DNA of 64,000 nt from Hydractinia symbiolongicarpus (GCF_029227915.1 NC_079876.1:34703828-34767827), one strand, 5' to 3'. Positions 1 to 12,109 are shown, numbered from the stretch's first letter. Notes: generated by a model from the sequence alone, not told the origin. A program made the numbers and translations.

Positions 1-83
1 ATCAGTTCAATTAAGTCTCACATTCAATCATTTCACTGTTAAAAGCCATACAACTTAGTATTACCGGAAAAATATCGCTAAAT

Positions 84-103
84 ACATGTTGGTACGAATA
101 TGT
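84..103. other. 20 bp imperfect palindrome centred on GTAC
   Basis: ACATGTTGGTACGAATATGT compared with its reverse complement matches at 16 of 20 positions (8 of 10 pairs). It recurs once per monomer in nearly all copies I read. Known variants are GTTGCTACG (about 32.8-38.6 kb), GTCCGTACG (43.8, 46.8, 53.5 and 56.8 kb) and TATATGTTGG (40.8-56.4 kb). A dimeric DNA-binding protein site is possible but not shown. Confidence 0.55.
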
Positions 104-110
104 GACTCAA

Positions 111-128
111 CCGTTGTAACTCAAACGG
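111..128. other. CCGTT/AACGG inverted repeat
   Basis: A 5 bp stem (111-115 with 124-128) flanks the 8 nt loop GTAACTCA. The same arms are kept in most monomers. A further CCGTT often follows in GACACCGTTAG outside subfamily A. The short stem makes any structure weak. Confidence 0.45.
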
Positions 129-182
129 ATTGATACAGTTAGAAAGTCAATGAAATGTAGTTTTTGAAACTGTCGCTATTTC

Positions 183-200
183 TTCAGCGCGCGATAACGG
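183..200. other. CpG-rich core of the monomer
   Basis: TTCAGCGCGCGATAACGG holds four CpG in 18 bp of an otherwise AT-rich unit. It is present in almost every monomer across 64 kb. Variants are AGCGCGGGC (47.3 and 57.7-59.1 kb), TCCAAGCGCG (43.2, 46.1 and 52.8 kb) and AGCGCCCG (63.2 and 63.6 kb). Its persistence despite CpG content suggests no strong methylation decay, or constraint. Confidence 0.6.
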
Positions 201-1115
201 ATAGGATTGGTCCCACAGTAAAGAACAACTTATTTATCTAAATTTTTAAATAAAGCGCTACCACAACGCCAAGTTTAATCGCTGATTTCCGGCAATCATT
301 TCAAATTAAAAAGAATGTTATTTCTTGGAGTCCAATTGTCTCACCTTCACATTTATAAGGTAACAGTCCATAATCAGTTCAATTAAGTCTCACAGTCAAT
401 CCTTTCACTGTTAAAAGCCATACAACTTAGTAATACCGGAAAAATATCGCTAAATACATGTTGGTACGAATATGTGACTCAACCGTTGTAACTCAAACGG
501 ATTAATACAGTTAGAAAGTCAATGAAATGTAGTTTTTGAAACTGTCGCTACTTCTTCAGCGCGCGATAACGGATAGGATTGGTCCCACAGTAAAGAATGA
601 CTGATTTATCTAAATTTTTAAATGAAGCGCTACCCCAACGCCCACCTTAATCGCTGATTTCCGGCAATCATTTCAAATTAAGAAGAATGCTATTTCTTGG
701 AGTCCAATTGTCTCACTTTCACATTTATAAGGTCACAGTCAATAATCAGTTCAATTATGTCTCACAGTCAATCGTTTCACTGTTAAAAGCCATACAACTT
801 AGTAATACCAGAAAAATATCGCTAAATACATGTTGGTACGAATATGTGACTCAACCGTTGTAACTCAAACGGATTGATGCAGTTAAAAAGTCAATGAAAT
901 GTAGTTTTTGAAACTGTCGCTACTTCTTCAGCGCGCGATAACGGATAGGATTGGTCCCACATTAAAAAACGAGTTATTCATCTAATTTTTAAATGAAGCG
1001 CTACACCAACGCCCAGTTTAATCGCTGATTTCCGGCAATCATTTTAAATTAAGAAGAATGTTATTTCTTGGAGTCCAATTCTCTCACCTTCACATTTATA
1101 AGGTCACAGTCCATA

Positions 1116-2231
1116 ATCAGTTCAATTAAGTCTCACAGTCAATCGTTTCACTGTTAAAAGCCATACAACTTAGTAATACCGGAAAAATATCGCTAAATAC
1201 ATGTTGGTACGAATATGTGATTCAACCGTTGTAACTCAAATGGATTGATACAGTTAGAAAGTCAATGAAATGTAGTTTTTGAAACTGTCGCTACTTCTTC
1301 AGCGCGCGATAACGGATAGGATTGGTCCCACAGTAAAGAACGAGTTATTTATCTAAATTTTTAAATGAAGCGCTACCACAACGCCCAGTTTAATCGCTGA
1401 TTTCCGGCAATCATTTCAAATTAAGAAGAATGTTATTTCTTGGAGTCCAATTGTCTCACCTTCACATTTATAAGGTCACAGTCCATAATCAGTTCAATTA
1501 AGTCTCACAGTCAATTGTTTCACTGTTAAAAGCCATACAACTTAGTAATACCGGAAAAATATCGCTAAATACATGTTGGTACGAATATGTGACTCAACCG
1601 TTATAACTCAAACGGATTGATACAGTTAGAAAGTCAATGAAATGTAGTTTTTGAAACTGTCGCTACTTCTTCAGCGCGCGATAACGGATAGGATTGGTCC
1701 CACAGTAAAGAACGAGTTATTTATCTAAATTTTTAAATGAAGCGCTACCACAACGCCCAGTTTAATCGCTGATTTCCGGCAATCATTTCAAATTAAGAAG
1801 AATGTTATTTCTTGGAGTCCAATTGTCTCACCTTCACATTTATAAGGTCACAGTCCATAGTCAGTTCAATTAAGTCTCACAGTCAATCATTTCACTGTTA
1901 AAAGCCATACAACTTAGTAATACCGGAAAAATATCGCTAAATACATGTTGGTACGAATATGTGACTCAACCGTTGTAACTCAAACGGATTGATACAGTTA
2001 GAAAGTCAACGAAATGTAGTTTTTGAAACTGTCGCTATTTCTTCAGCGCGCGATAACGGATAGGATTGGTCCCACAGTAAAGAACAACTTATTTATCTAA
2101 ATTTTTAAATAAAGCGCTACCACAACGCCCACTTTAATCGCTGATTTCCGGCAATCATTTCAAATTAAGAACAATGTTATTTCTTGGAGTCCAATTGTCG
2201 CACTTCCACATTTATAAGGTCACAGTCCATA
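1116..2231 (+). repeat. Trimer block DEF, copy 1
   Basis: Monomers at 1116, 1488 and 1860 recur at 2604, 2976 and 3348 with a constant offset of 1,488. Diagnostic variants in order are CTCAAATGGATTG, then CGTTATAACTC with TCAATTGTTT in this copy, then CATAGTCAGTTC with TCAATCATTT. The fourth monomer (2232) does not match 3720, so the shared part is three monomers inside a four-monomer step. Confidence 0.8.
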
Positions 2232-2603
2232 ATCAGTTCAATTAAGTCTCACAGTCAATCGTTTCACTGTTAAAAGCCATACAACTTAGTAATACCGGAA
2301 AAATATCGCTAAATACATGTTGGTACGAATATGTGAATCAACCGTTGTAACTCAAACGGATTGATACAGTTAGAAAGTCAATGAAATGTAGTTTTTGAAA
2401 CTGTCGCTACTTCTTCAGCTCGCGATAAGGGATAGGATTGGTCCTACAGTAAAGAACAACTTATTTATCTATATTTTTAAATGAAGCGCTACCACAACGC
2501 CAAGTGTAATCGCTGATTTCCGGCAATCATTTCAAATTAAAAAGAATGTTATTTCTTGGAGTCCAATTGTCTCACCTTCACATTTATAAGGTCACAGTCC
2601 ATA

Positions 2604-3719
2604 ATCAGTTCAATTAAGTCTCACAGTCAATCGTTTCACTGTTAAAAGCCATACAACTTAGTAATACCGGAAAAATATCGCTAAATACATGTTGGTACGA
2701 ATATGTGACTCAACCGTTGTAACTCAAATGGATTGATACAGTTAGAAAGTCAATGAAATGTAGTTTTTGAAACTGTCGCTACTTCTTCAGCGCGCGATAA
2801 CGGATAGGATTGGTCCCGCAGTAAAGAACGAGTTATTTATCTAAATTTTTAAATGAAGCGCTACCACAACGCTCAGTTTAATCGCTGATTTCCGGCAATC
2901 ATTTCAAATTAAGAAGAATGTTATTTCTTGGAGTCCAATTGTCTCACCTTCACATTTATAAGGTCACAGTCCATAATCAGTTCAATTAAGTCTCACAGTC
3001 AATCGTTTCACTGTTAAAAGCCATACAACTTAGTAATACCGGAAAAATATCGCTAAATACATGTTGGTACGAATATGTGACTCAACCGTTATAACTCAAA
3101 CGGATTGATACAGTTAGAAAGTCAATGAAATGTAGTTTTTGAAACTGTCGCTACTTCTTCAGCGCGCGATAACGGATAGGATTGGTCCCACAGTAAAGAA
3201 CGAGTTATTTATCTAAATTTTTAAATGAAGCGCTACCACAACGCCCAGTTTAATCGCTGATTTCCGGCAATCATTTCAAATTAAGAAGAATGTTATTTCT
3301 TGGAGTCCAATTGTCTCACCTTCACATTTATAAGGTCACAGTCCATAGTCAGTTCAATTAAGTCTCACAGTCAATCATTTCACTGTTAAAAGCCATACAA
3401 CTTAGTAATACCGGAAAAATATCGCTAAATACATGTTGGTACGAATATGTGACTCAACCGTTGTAACTCAAACGGATTGATACAGTTAGAAAGTCAATGA
3501 AATGTAGTTTTTGAAACTGTCGCTATTTCTTCAGCGCGCGATAACGGATAGGATTGGTCCCACAGTAAAGAACAACTTATTTATCTAAATTTTTAAATAA
3601 AGCGCTACCACAACGCCAAGTTTAATCGCTGATTTCCGGCAATCATTTCAAATTAAAAAGAATGTTATTTCTTGCAGTCCAATTGTCTCACCTTCGCATT
3701 TATAAGGTAACAGTCCATA
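2604..3719 (+). repeat. Trimer block DEF, copy 2
   Basis: Second copy of the 1116-2231 block at offset 1,488. Its last monomer (3348-3719) also serves as the first monomer of the following ABC trimer. The two higher-order patterns therefore overlap by one unit. Confidence 0.78.
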
Positions 3720-4462
3720 ATCAGTTCAATTAAGTCTCACAGTCAATCGTTTCACTGTTAAAAGCCATACAACTTAGTAATACCGGAAAAATATCGCTAA
3801 ATACATGTTGGTACGAATATGTGACTCAACCGTTGTAACTCAAACGGAGTAATACAGTTAGAAAGTCAATGAAATGTAGTTTTTGAAGCTGTCGCTACTT
3901 CTTCAGCGCGCGATAACGGATAGGATTGGTCCCACAGTAAAGAACGACTGATTTATCTAAATTTTTAAATGAAGCGCTACCCCAACGCCCACCTTAAACG
4001 CTGATTTCCGGCAATCATTTCAAATTAAGAAGAATGTTATTTCTTGGAGTCCAATTGTCTCACTTTCACATTTATAAGGTCACAGTCAATAATCAGTTCA
4101 ATTATGTCTCACAGTCAATCGTTTCACTGTTAAAAGCCATACAACTTAGTAATACCAGAAAAATATCGCTAAATACATGTTGGTACGAATATGTGACTCA
4201 ACCGTTGTAACTCAAACGGATTGATACAGTTAAAAAGTCAATGAAATGTAGTTTTTGAAACTGTCGCTACTTCTTCAGCGCGCGATAACGGATAGGATTG
4301 GTTCCACATTAAAAAACGAGTTATTCATCTAATTTTTAAATGAAGCGCTACCCCAACGCCCAGTTTAATCGCTGATTTCCGGCAATCATTTTAAATTAAG
4401 AAGAATGTTATTTCTTGGAGTCCAATTCTCTCACCTTCACATTTATAAGGTCACAGTCCATA
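3348..4462 (+). repeat. Trimer block ABC, copy 2 (tandem, left)
   Basis: Monomers at 3348, 3720 and 4092 carry the same sequence of variants as 1-1115: the AATAAAGCGC form with GGTAACAG, then the TAATACAG form, then TTATGTCTCAC with ACCAGAAAA. The block abuts copy 3 directly, giving a 1,115 bp tandem duplication. It has private changes such as CTTGCAGTCC and TTCGCATTT. Confidence 0.82.
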
Positions 4463-5577
4463 ATCAGTTCAATTAAGTCTCACATTCAATCATTTCACTG
4501 TTAAAAGCCATACAACTTAGTATTACCGGAAAAATATCGCTAAATACATGTTGGTACGAATATGTGACTCAACCGTTGTAACTCAAACGGATTGATACAG
4601 TTAGAAAGTCAATGAAATGTAGTTTTTGAAACTGTCGCTATTTCTTCAGCGCGCGATAACGGATAGGATTGGTCCCACAGTAAAGAACAACTTATTTATC
4701 TAAATTTTTAAATAAAGCGCTACCACAACGCCAAGTTTAATCGCTGATTTCCGGCAATCATTTCAAATTAAAAAGAATGTTATTTCTTGGAGTCCAATTG
4801 TCTCACCTTCACATTTATAAGGTAACAGTCCATAATCAGTTCAATTAAGTCTCACAGTCAATCGTTTCACTGTTAAAAGCCATACAACTTAGTAATACCG
4901 GAAAAATATCGCTAAATACATGTTGGTACGAATATGTGACTCAACCGTTGTAACTCAAACGGATTAATACAGTTAGAAAGTCAATGAAATGTAGTTTTTG
5001 AAACTGTCGCTACTTCTTCAGCGCGCGATAACGGATAGGATTGGTCCCACAGTAAAGAACGACTGATTTATCTAAATTTTTAAATGAAGCGCTACCCCAA
5101 CGCCCACCTTAATCGCTGATTTCCGGCAATCATTTCAAATTAAGAAGAATGCTATTTCTTGGAGTCCAATTGTCTCACTTTCACATTTATAAGGTCACAG
5201 TCAATAATCAGTTCAATTATGTCTCACAGTCAATCGTTTCACTGTTAAAAGCCATACAACTTAGTAATACCAGAAAAATATCGCTAAATACATGTTGGTA
5301 CGAATATGTGACTCAACCGTTGTAACTCAAACGGATTGATGCAGTTAAAAAGTCAATGAAATGTAGTTTTTGAAACTGTCGCTACTTCTTCAGCGCGCGA
5401 TAACGGATAGGATTGGTCCCACATTAAAAAACGAGTTATTCATCTAATTTTTAAATGAAGCGCTACACCAACGCCCAGTTTAATCGCTGATTTCCGGCAA
5501 TCATTTTAAATTAAGAAGAATGTTATTTCTTGGAGTCCAATTCTCTCACCTTCACATTTATAAGGTCACAGTCCATA
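4463..5577 (+). repeat. Trimer block ABC, copy 3 (tandem, right)
   Basis: This block directly follows copy 2. It is closer to copy 1 than to its neighbour: it shares CACATTCAATCATTT, AGTATTACCGG, ATGCTATTTC and GATGCAG with 1-1115. So the nearest relative is not the adjacent copy, which implies exchange between non-adjacent positions. Confidence 0.82.
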
Positions 5578-7912
5578 ATCAGTTCAATTAAGTCTCACAT
5601 TCAATCGTTTCACTGTTAAAAGCCATACAACTTAGTAATACCTGAAAAATATCGCTAAATACATGTTGGTACGAATATGTGACTCAACTGTTGTAACTCA
5701 AACGGATTGATACAGTTAGAAAGTCAATGAAATGTAGTTTTTGAAACTGTCGCTACTTCTTCAGCGCGCGATAACGGATAGGATTGGTCCCACAGTAAGG
5801 AACGACTGATTTATCTAAATTTTTAAATGAAGCGCTACCACAATGCCCAGTTTAATCGCTGATTTCCGGCAATCGTTTCAAATTAAGAAGAATGTTATTT
5901 CTTGGAGTCCAATTGTCTCACTTTCACATTTATAAGGTCACAGTCCATAGTCAGTTCAATTAAGTCTCACAGTCAATCATTTCACTGTTAAAAGCCATAC
6001 AACTTAGTAATACCGGAAAAATATCGCTAAATACATGTTGGTACGAATATGTGACTAAACCGTTTTAACTCAAACGGATTGATACAGTTAGAAAGTCAAT
6101 GAAATGTAGTTTTTGAAACTGTCGCTTTTTCTTCAGCGCGCGATAACGGATAGGATTGGTCCCACAGTAAAGAATAAACTTATTTATCTAAATTTTTAAA
6201 TGAAGCGCTACCACAACGCCAAGTTTAATCGCTGATTTCCGGCAATCATTTCAAATTAAAAAGAATGTTATTTCTTGGAGTCCAATTGTCTCACCTTCAC
6301 ATTTATAAGGTCACAGTCCATAATCAGTTCAATTAAGTCTCACAGTCAATCGTTTCACTGTTAAAAGCCATATAACTTAGTAATACCGGAAAAATATTGC
6401 TAAATACATGTTGGTACGAATATGTGACTCAACCGTTGTAACTCAAACGGATTAATACAGTTAGAAAGTCAATGAAATGTAGTTTTTGAAACTGTCGCCA
6501 CTTCTTCAGCGCGCGATAACGGATAGGATTGGTCCCACAGTAAAGAACGACTGATTTATCTAAATTTTTAAATGAAGCGCTACCCCAACGCCCACATTAA
6601 TCGCTGATTTCCGGCAATCATTTCAAATTAAGAAGAATGTTATTTCTTGGAGTCCAATTGTCTCACTTTCACATTTATAAGGTCACAGCCCATAATCAGT
6701 TCAATTATGTCTCACAGTCAATCGTTTCACTGTTAAAAGCCATACAACTTAGTAATACCGGAAAAATATCGCTAAATACATGTTGGTACGAATATGTGAC
6801 TCAACCGTTGTAACTCAAACGGATTGATACAGTTAAAAAGTCAATGAAATGTAGTTTTTGAAACTGTCGCTACTTCTTCAGCGCGCGATAATGGATAGGA
6901 TTGGTCCCACATTAAAAAACGAGTTATTTATCTAATTTTTAAATGAAGCGCTACCACAACGCCCAGTTTAATCGCTGATTTCCAGCAATCATTTCAAATT
7001 AAGAAGAATGTTATTTCTTGGAGTCCAATTCTCTCACCTTCACATTTATAAGGTCACAGTCCATAATCAGTTCAATTAAGTCTCACAGTCAATCGTTTCA
7101 CTGTTAAAAGCCATACAACTTAGTAATACCGGAAAAATATCGCTAAATACATGTTGGTACAAATATGTGACTCAATCGTTGTAACTCAAACGGATTGATA
7201 CAGTTAGAAAGTCAATGAAATGTAGCTTTTGAAACTGTCGCTACTTCTTCAGCGCGCGATAACGGATAGGATTGGTCCCACAGTAAAGAACGAGTTATTT
7301 ATCTAAATTTTTAAATGAAGCGCTACCACAACGCCCAGTTTAATCGCTGATTTCCGGCAATCATTTCAAATTAGGAAGAATGTAGTTTCTTGGAGTCCAA
7401 TTGTCTCACTTTCACATTTACAAAGTCACAGTCCATAATCAGTTCAATTAAGTCTCACAGTCAATCGTTTCACTGTTAAAAGCCATACAACTTAGTAATA
7501 CCGGAAAAATATCGCTAAATACATGTTGGTACGAATATGTGACTCAACCGTTGTAACTCAAACGTATTGATACAGTTAGAAAGTCAATGAAATATAGTTT
7601 TTGAAACTGTTGCTATTTCTTCAGCGCGCGATAACGGGTAGGATTGGTCCCACAGTAAAGAATGACTTATTTATCTAAACTCTTAAATGAAGCGCTACCG
7701 CAACACTCACTTTAATCGCTGATTTCCGGCAATCATTTCAAGTTAAGAAGAATGTTATATCTTGGAGTCCAATTGTCTCACTTTCACATTTATAAGGTCA
7801 CAGTCCATAATCAGTTCAATTAAGTCCCACAGTCAATCGTTTCACTGTTAAAAGCCATACAACCTAGTAATATCAGAAAAATATCGCTAAATACATGTTG
7901 GTACGAATATGT

Positions 7913-9030
7913 GACCCAACCGTTGTAACTCAAACGGATTGACACCGTTAGAAAGTCAATGAAATATAGTTTTTGAAACTTTCGCTATTTCTTCAGCGCG
8001 CGATAACGGATAGGATTGGTCCCACAGTAAAGAACGACTTATTTATTTAAATTTTTAAATGAAACGCTACCACAATGCCCACTTTAATCGCTGATTTTCA
8101 GCAATCATTTCATATTAAGAAGAATGTTATTTCTTGAAGTACAATTGTCTCACTTTCACATTTATAAGGTCACAGTCCATAATCAGTTCAATTAAGTCCC
8201 ACAGTCAATCGTTTGAAAGTTAAAAGCGATGCAACCTAGTAATATCAGAAAAATATCGCTCAATACATGTTGGTACGAATATGTGACCAAACCGTTGTAA
8301 CTGAAACGGACTGACACCGTTTGAAAGTCAATGAAATGTAGTTTTTGGAACTGCCGCTATTTCTTCAGCGCGCGTTAACGGATAGGATTGGTCGCATAGT
8401 AAAGAATGACTTATTTGTCTAAACTCTTAAATGAAGCGCTACCACAGCGGCCAGTGTAATCGCTGAGCTCCGGCAATCATTTCAAATTAAGAAGAATGCT
8501 ATTTCTTGGAGACCACTTGTCTCACTTATAACATTTATAAGATCACAGTCCAAAATCAGTTCAATTGAGTACCACAGTCAATCGTTTCACGGTTAAAAGC
8601 TATGCAACCTAGTAATATCAGAAAAACAATTCGCTAAATACATGTTGGTACGAATAGGTGCCCCAACCGTTGTAACTCAAACGGACTGACACCGTTAAAA
8701 ATTCAATGAAATGTAGTTTTTGAAACTGTCGCTACTTCTTCAGCGCGCGATAACGGATAGGATTGGTCCCACATTAAAAAACGAGTTATTTATCTAATTT
8801 TTAAATAAAGCGCTACCACAACGCCCAGTTTAATCGCTGATTTCCGGCAATCATTTCAAATTAAGAAGAATGTTATTTCTTGGAGTCCAATTGTCTCACT
8901 TTCACATTTATAAAGTCACAGTCCATAATCAGTTCAATTAAGTCTCACAGTCAATCGTTTCACTGTTAAAAGCCATACAACTTAGTAATACCGGAAAAAT
9001 ATCGCTAAATACATGTTGGTACGAATATGT
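7913..9030 (+). repeat. Tandem trimer of 1,118 bp, copy 1
   Basis: The segment from GACCCAACCG at 7913 to the next such point at 9031 recurs directly downstream at offset 1,118. This is confirmed by GTTTGAAAGT at 8211 and 9329. It covers three monomers. The junction lies inside a monomer at about 9,030, where an A left half joins a type B right half, as an unequal crossover would leave. Confidence 0.82.
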
Positions 9031-10148
9031 GACCCAACCGTTGTAACTCAAACGGATTGACACCGTTAGAAAGTCAATGAAATGTAGTTTTTGAAACTTT
9101 CGCTATTTCTTCAGCGCGCGATAACGGATAGGATTGGTCCCACAGTAAAGAACGACTTATTTATCTAAATTTTTAAATGAAACGCTACCACAATGCCCAC
9201 TTTAATCGCTGATTTTCAGCAATCATTTCATATTAAGAAGAATGTTATTTCTTGAAGTACAATTGTCTCACTTTCACATTTATAAGGTCACAGTCCATAA
9301 TCAGTTCAATTAAGTCCCACAGTCAATCGTTTGAAAGTTAAAAGCGATGCAACCTAGTAATATCAGAAAAATATCGCTCAATACATGTTGGTACGAATAT
9401 GTGACCAAACCGTTGTAACTGAAACGGACTGACACCGTTTGAAAGTCAATGAAATGTAGTTTTTGGAACTGCCGCTATTTCTTCAGCGCGCGTTAACGGA
9501 TAGGATTGGTCGCATAGTAAAGAATGACTTATTTGTCTAAACTCTTAAATGAAGCGCTACCACAGCGGCCAGTGTAATCGCTGAGCTCCGGCAATCATTT
9601 CAAATTAAGAAGAATGCTATTTCTTGGAGACCACTTGTCTCACTTATAACATTTATAAGATCACAGTCCAAAATCAGTTCAATTGAGTACCACAGTCAAT
9701 TGTTTCACGGTTAAAAGCTATGCAACCTAGTAATATCAGAAAAACAATTCGCTAAATACATGTTGGTACGAATAGGTGCCCCAACCGTTGTAACTCAAAC
9801 GGACTGACACCGTTAAAAATTCAATGAAATGTAGTTTTTGAAACTGTCGCTACTTCTTCAGCGCGCGATAACGGATAGGATTGGTCCCACATTAAAAAAC
9901 GAGTTATTTATCTAATTTTTAAATAAAGCGCTACCACAACGCCCAGTTTAATCGCTGATTTCCGGCAATCATTTCAAATTAAGAAGAATGTTATTTCTTG
10001 GAGTCCAATTCTCTCACTTTCACATTTATAAAGTCACAGTCCATAATCAGTTCAATTAAGTCTCACAGTCAATCGTTTCACTGTTAAAAGCCATACAACT
10101 TAGTAATACCGGAAAAATATCGCTAAATACAGGTTGGTACGAATATGT
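9031..10148 (+). repeat. Tandem trimer of 1,118 bp, copy 2
   Basis: Near-identical continuation of the preceding trimer. Small differences include TCAATTGTTT near 9,700 for TCAATCGTTT, and CAATTCTCTC near 10,007 for CAATTGTCTC. After about 10,148 the next monomer reverts to GACTCAACCG. Confidence 0.82.
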
Positions 10149-11340
10149 GACTCAACCGTTGTAACTCAAACGGATTGATACAGTTAGAAAGTCAATGAAA
10201 TATAGTTTTTGAAACTGTTGCTATTTCTTCAGCGCGCGATAACGGGTAGGATTGGTCCCACAGTAAAGAATGACTTATTTATCTAAACTCTTAAATGAAG
10301 CGCTACCGCAACACTCACTTTAATCGCTGATTTCCGGCAATCATTTCAAGTTAAGAAGAATGTTATCTCTTGGAGTCCAATTGTCTCACTTTCACATTTA
10401 TAAGGTCACAGTCCATAATCAGTTCAATTAAGTCCCACAGTCAATCGTTTCACTGTTAAAAGCCATACAACCTAGTAATATCAGAAAAATATCGCTAAAT
10501 ACATGTTGGTACGAATATGTGACCCAACCGTTGTAACTCAAACGGATTGAAACCGTTAGAAAGTCAATGAAATGTAGTTTTTGAAACTTTCGCTATTTCT
10601 TCAGCGCGCGATAACGGATAGGATTGGTCCCACAGTAAAGAACGACTTATTTATCTAAATTTTTAAATGAAACGCTACCACAATGCCCACTTTAATCGCT
10701 GATTTTCAGCAATCATTTCATATTAAGAAGAATGTTATTTCTTGAAGTACAATTGTCTCACTTTCACATTTATAAGGTCACAGTCCATAATCAGTTCAAT
10801 TAAGTCCCACAGTCAATCGTTTGAAAGTTAAAAGCGATGCAACCTAGTAATATCAGAAAAATATCGCTCAATACATGTTGGTACGAATATGGGACCAAAC
10901 CGTTGTAACTGAAACGGACTGACACCGTTTGAAAGTCAATGAAATGTAGTTTTTGGAACTGCCGCTATTTCTTCAGCGCGCGTTAACGGATAGGATTGGT
11001 CGCATAGTAAAGAATGACTTATTTGTCTAAACTCTTAAATGAATTGCTACCACAGCGGCCAGTGTAATCGCTGAGCTCCGGCAATCATTTCAAATTAAGA
11101 AGAATGCTATTTCTTGGAGACCACTTGTCTCACTTTTAACATTTATAAGATCACAGTCCAAAATCAGTTCAATTAAGTACCACAGTCAATCGTTTCACGG
11201 TTAAAAGCTATGCAACCTAGTAATATCAGAAAAACAATTCGCTAAATACATGTTGGTACGAATAGGTGCCCCAACCGTTGTAACTAAAACGGACTGACAC
11301 CGTTAAAAATTCAATGAAATGTAGTTTTTGAAACTGTCGC
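10040..11340 (+). repeat. Copy of 7,430-8,730 at offset 2,608
   Basis: The AACGGGTAGG variant occurs at 7635 and 10243 and GTTTGAAAGT at 8211 and 10819; both pairs are 2,608 apart, about seven monomers. GACCCAACCG at 7913 and 10521 gives the same offset. The match breaks at about 11,340, where AACGGCTAGG replaces AACGGATAGG. Confidence 0.78.
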
Positions 11341-11494
11341 TATTTCTTCAGCGCGCGATAACGGCTAGGATTGGTCCCACAGTAAAAAATGACTTTTTAT
11401 CTAAATTTTTAATTGAAGCGCTACCACAGTGTTCAGTGCAATCGTTAAGTTGCGGTAATCACGTCAAATTAAGAAGAATGTTATTTCTTGGAGT
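10240..11494 (+). repeat. Long-range duplicated block, copy 1
   Basis: Recurs at about 16,597-17,851 (offset 6,357) and in shortened form at about 23,690-24,575. Anchors for copies 1 and 2 are CTCACTT at 10314 and 16671 and GTTTGAAAGT at 10819 and 17176. Past 11,494 copies 1 and 3 stay alike (CATATATAGGGTCTCAG near 11,514 and 24,595) whereas copy 2 skips one monomer. Confidence 0.78.
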
Positions 11495-12109
11495 CAACTT
11501 GTCTCACTTATAACATATATAGGGTCTCAGTCCAAAATTAGTTCAATTTAGTCCCGCAGTCAATCGTTTCATGGTTAAAAGCAATGCAACCTAGTAATAT
11601 GAGAAAAGTATCGCTAAATACATGTTGGTACGAATATGTGACCCAACTGTTGAAACTCAAACGGACTGATACCGTTAGAAAGTCAGTGAAATGTAGTATT
11701 TGAAACTGTCTCTATTTCTTCAGCGCGTGCTAACGGCTAGGATTAGTCCCACAGTAAAAAAATGACTTTCTTTAGCTAAATTCTTAAATGAAGCGCTACA
11801 ACAGCGCCCAGTGTAATCGCTGAGGTTCCGCAATTATTTCAAATTAAGAAGAATGTTATTTCTTGGAGTCAAATTGTCTCCATAATCACATTTATCAGGT
11901 GACAGTCCATAATCAGTTCAATTAAGTACCACAGTCAATCGTTTCACTGCTAAAAGCCATACAACCTAGTAGTACCGGAAAATTATCACAAAATACATGT
12001 TGGTACGCATATGTGACTCAACCGTTGTAACTCCAGCGGATTGATACTGTTAGAAACTCAATGAAATGTAGTTTTTGAAACTGTCGCTATTTCTTCAGCG
12101 CGCGATAAC

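Larger units (their letters stand above)
1..372 (+). repeat. Reference monomer (subfamily A)
   Basis: Landmarks in order: a left AT-rich part; a GTAC-centred palindrome at 84-103; a CCGTT/AACGG inverted repeat at 111-128; a widely shared stretch with GTCAATGAAATGTAGTTTTT at about 145-165; a CpG-rich core, TTCAGCGCGCG then ATAACGG, at about 183-200; an A/T tract at about 239-252; AAGCGCTACC near 253; a segment with ATCGCTGATTTCCGG near 279; AAGAATGTTATTTCTTGG near 311-328; and ATTTATAAGG near 351. Composition counted by hand is 71 C, 57 G and 14 CpG. Subfamily A is marked by TCTCACAG, ACTTAGTAATACCGG, GATTGATACAG and AACGGATAGG. Confidence 0.9.
1..1136 (+). repeat. Trimer block ABC, copy 1
   Basis: Three monomers (1-372, 373-744, 745-1115) that recur at 4463-5577 with a constant offset of 4,462 and only a handful of substitutions. 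One difference is CC versus CG in the TCAATC-TTTC segment. Shared private variants include AGTATTACCGG in the first monomer, GATTAATACAG in the second, and TTATGTCTCAC with GATGCAG in the third. The match ends at about 1,136, where CACAG replaces CACAT. Confidence 0.85.
1..7440 (+). repeat. Homogeneous subfamily A block
   Basis: About twenty consecutive monomers share the A markers (ACTTAGTAATACCGG, GATTGATACAG or GATTAATACAG, AACGGATAGG, TTTAATCGCTGATTTCCGG). They differ from each other at only a few positions. The later GCGCT-ACCAC-AGCGC inverted repeat is absent here because the right arm reads AACGC. Low divergence suggests recent homogenisation or recent expansion. Confidence 0.85.

Noticed and set aside
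111-128. Resemblance to a CENP-B box (CGTTG...CGG)
   Set aside because: The required TTCG, central A and CGGG spacing is not met; about 4 extra bases split the halves. AACGGG variants at 7635, 10243 and 16227 also fail the TTCG part.
351-360. TATA-like ATTTATAAGG as a promoter
   Set aside because: An AT-rich repeat will contain such words by chance. Nothing downstream is a plausible transcript unit, so satellite transcription cannot be judged from sequence alone.
1-372. Internal dimer structure of 186 + 186 bp
   Set aside because: The two halves do not align. Only short similarities exist (AATCGTTTCA-like near 27 and AATCATTTCA near 293; TCGCT three times) and their spacing is not 186.
11328-11513. 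61-codon open frame beginning KLSLFLQRAIT, with near copies at 17685 and 24409 and a relative at 53553
   Set aside because: All start at TTG, not ATG, at the same monomer position. They stay open because small indels in the T-rich stretch remove a stop. The products are just translated satellite.
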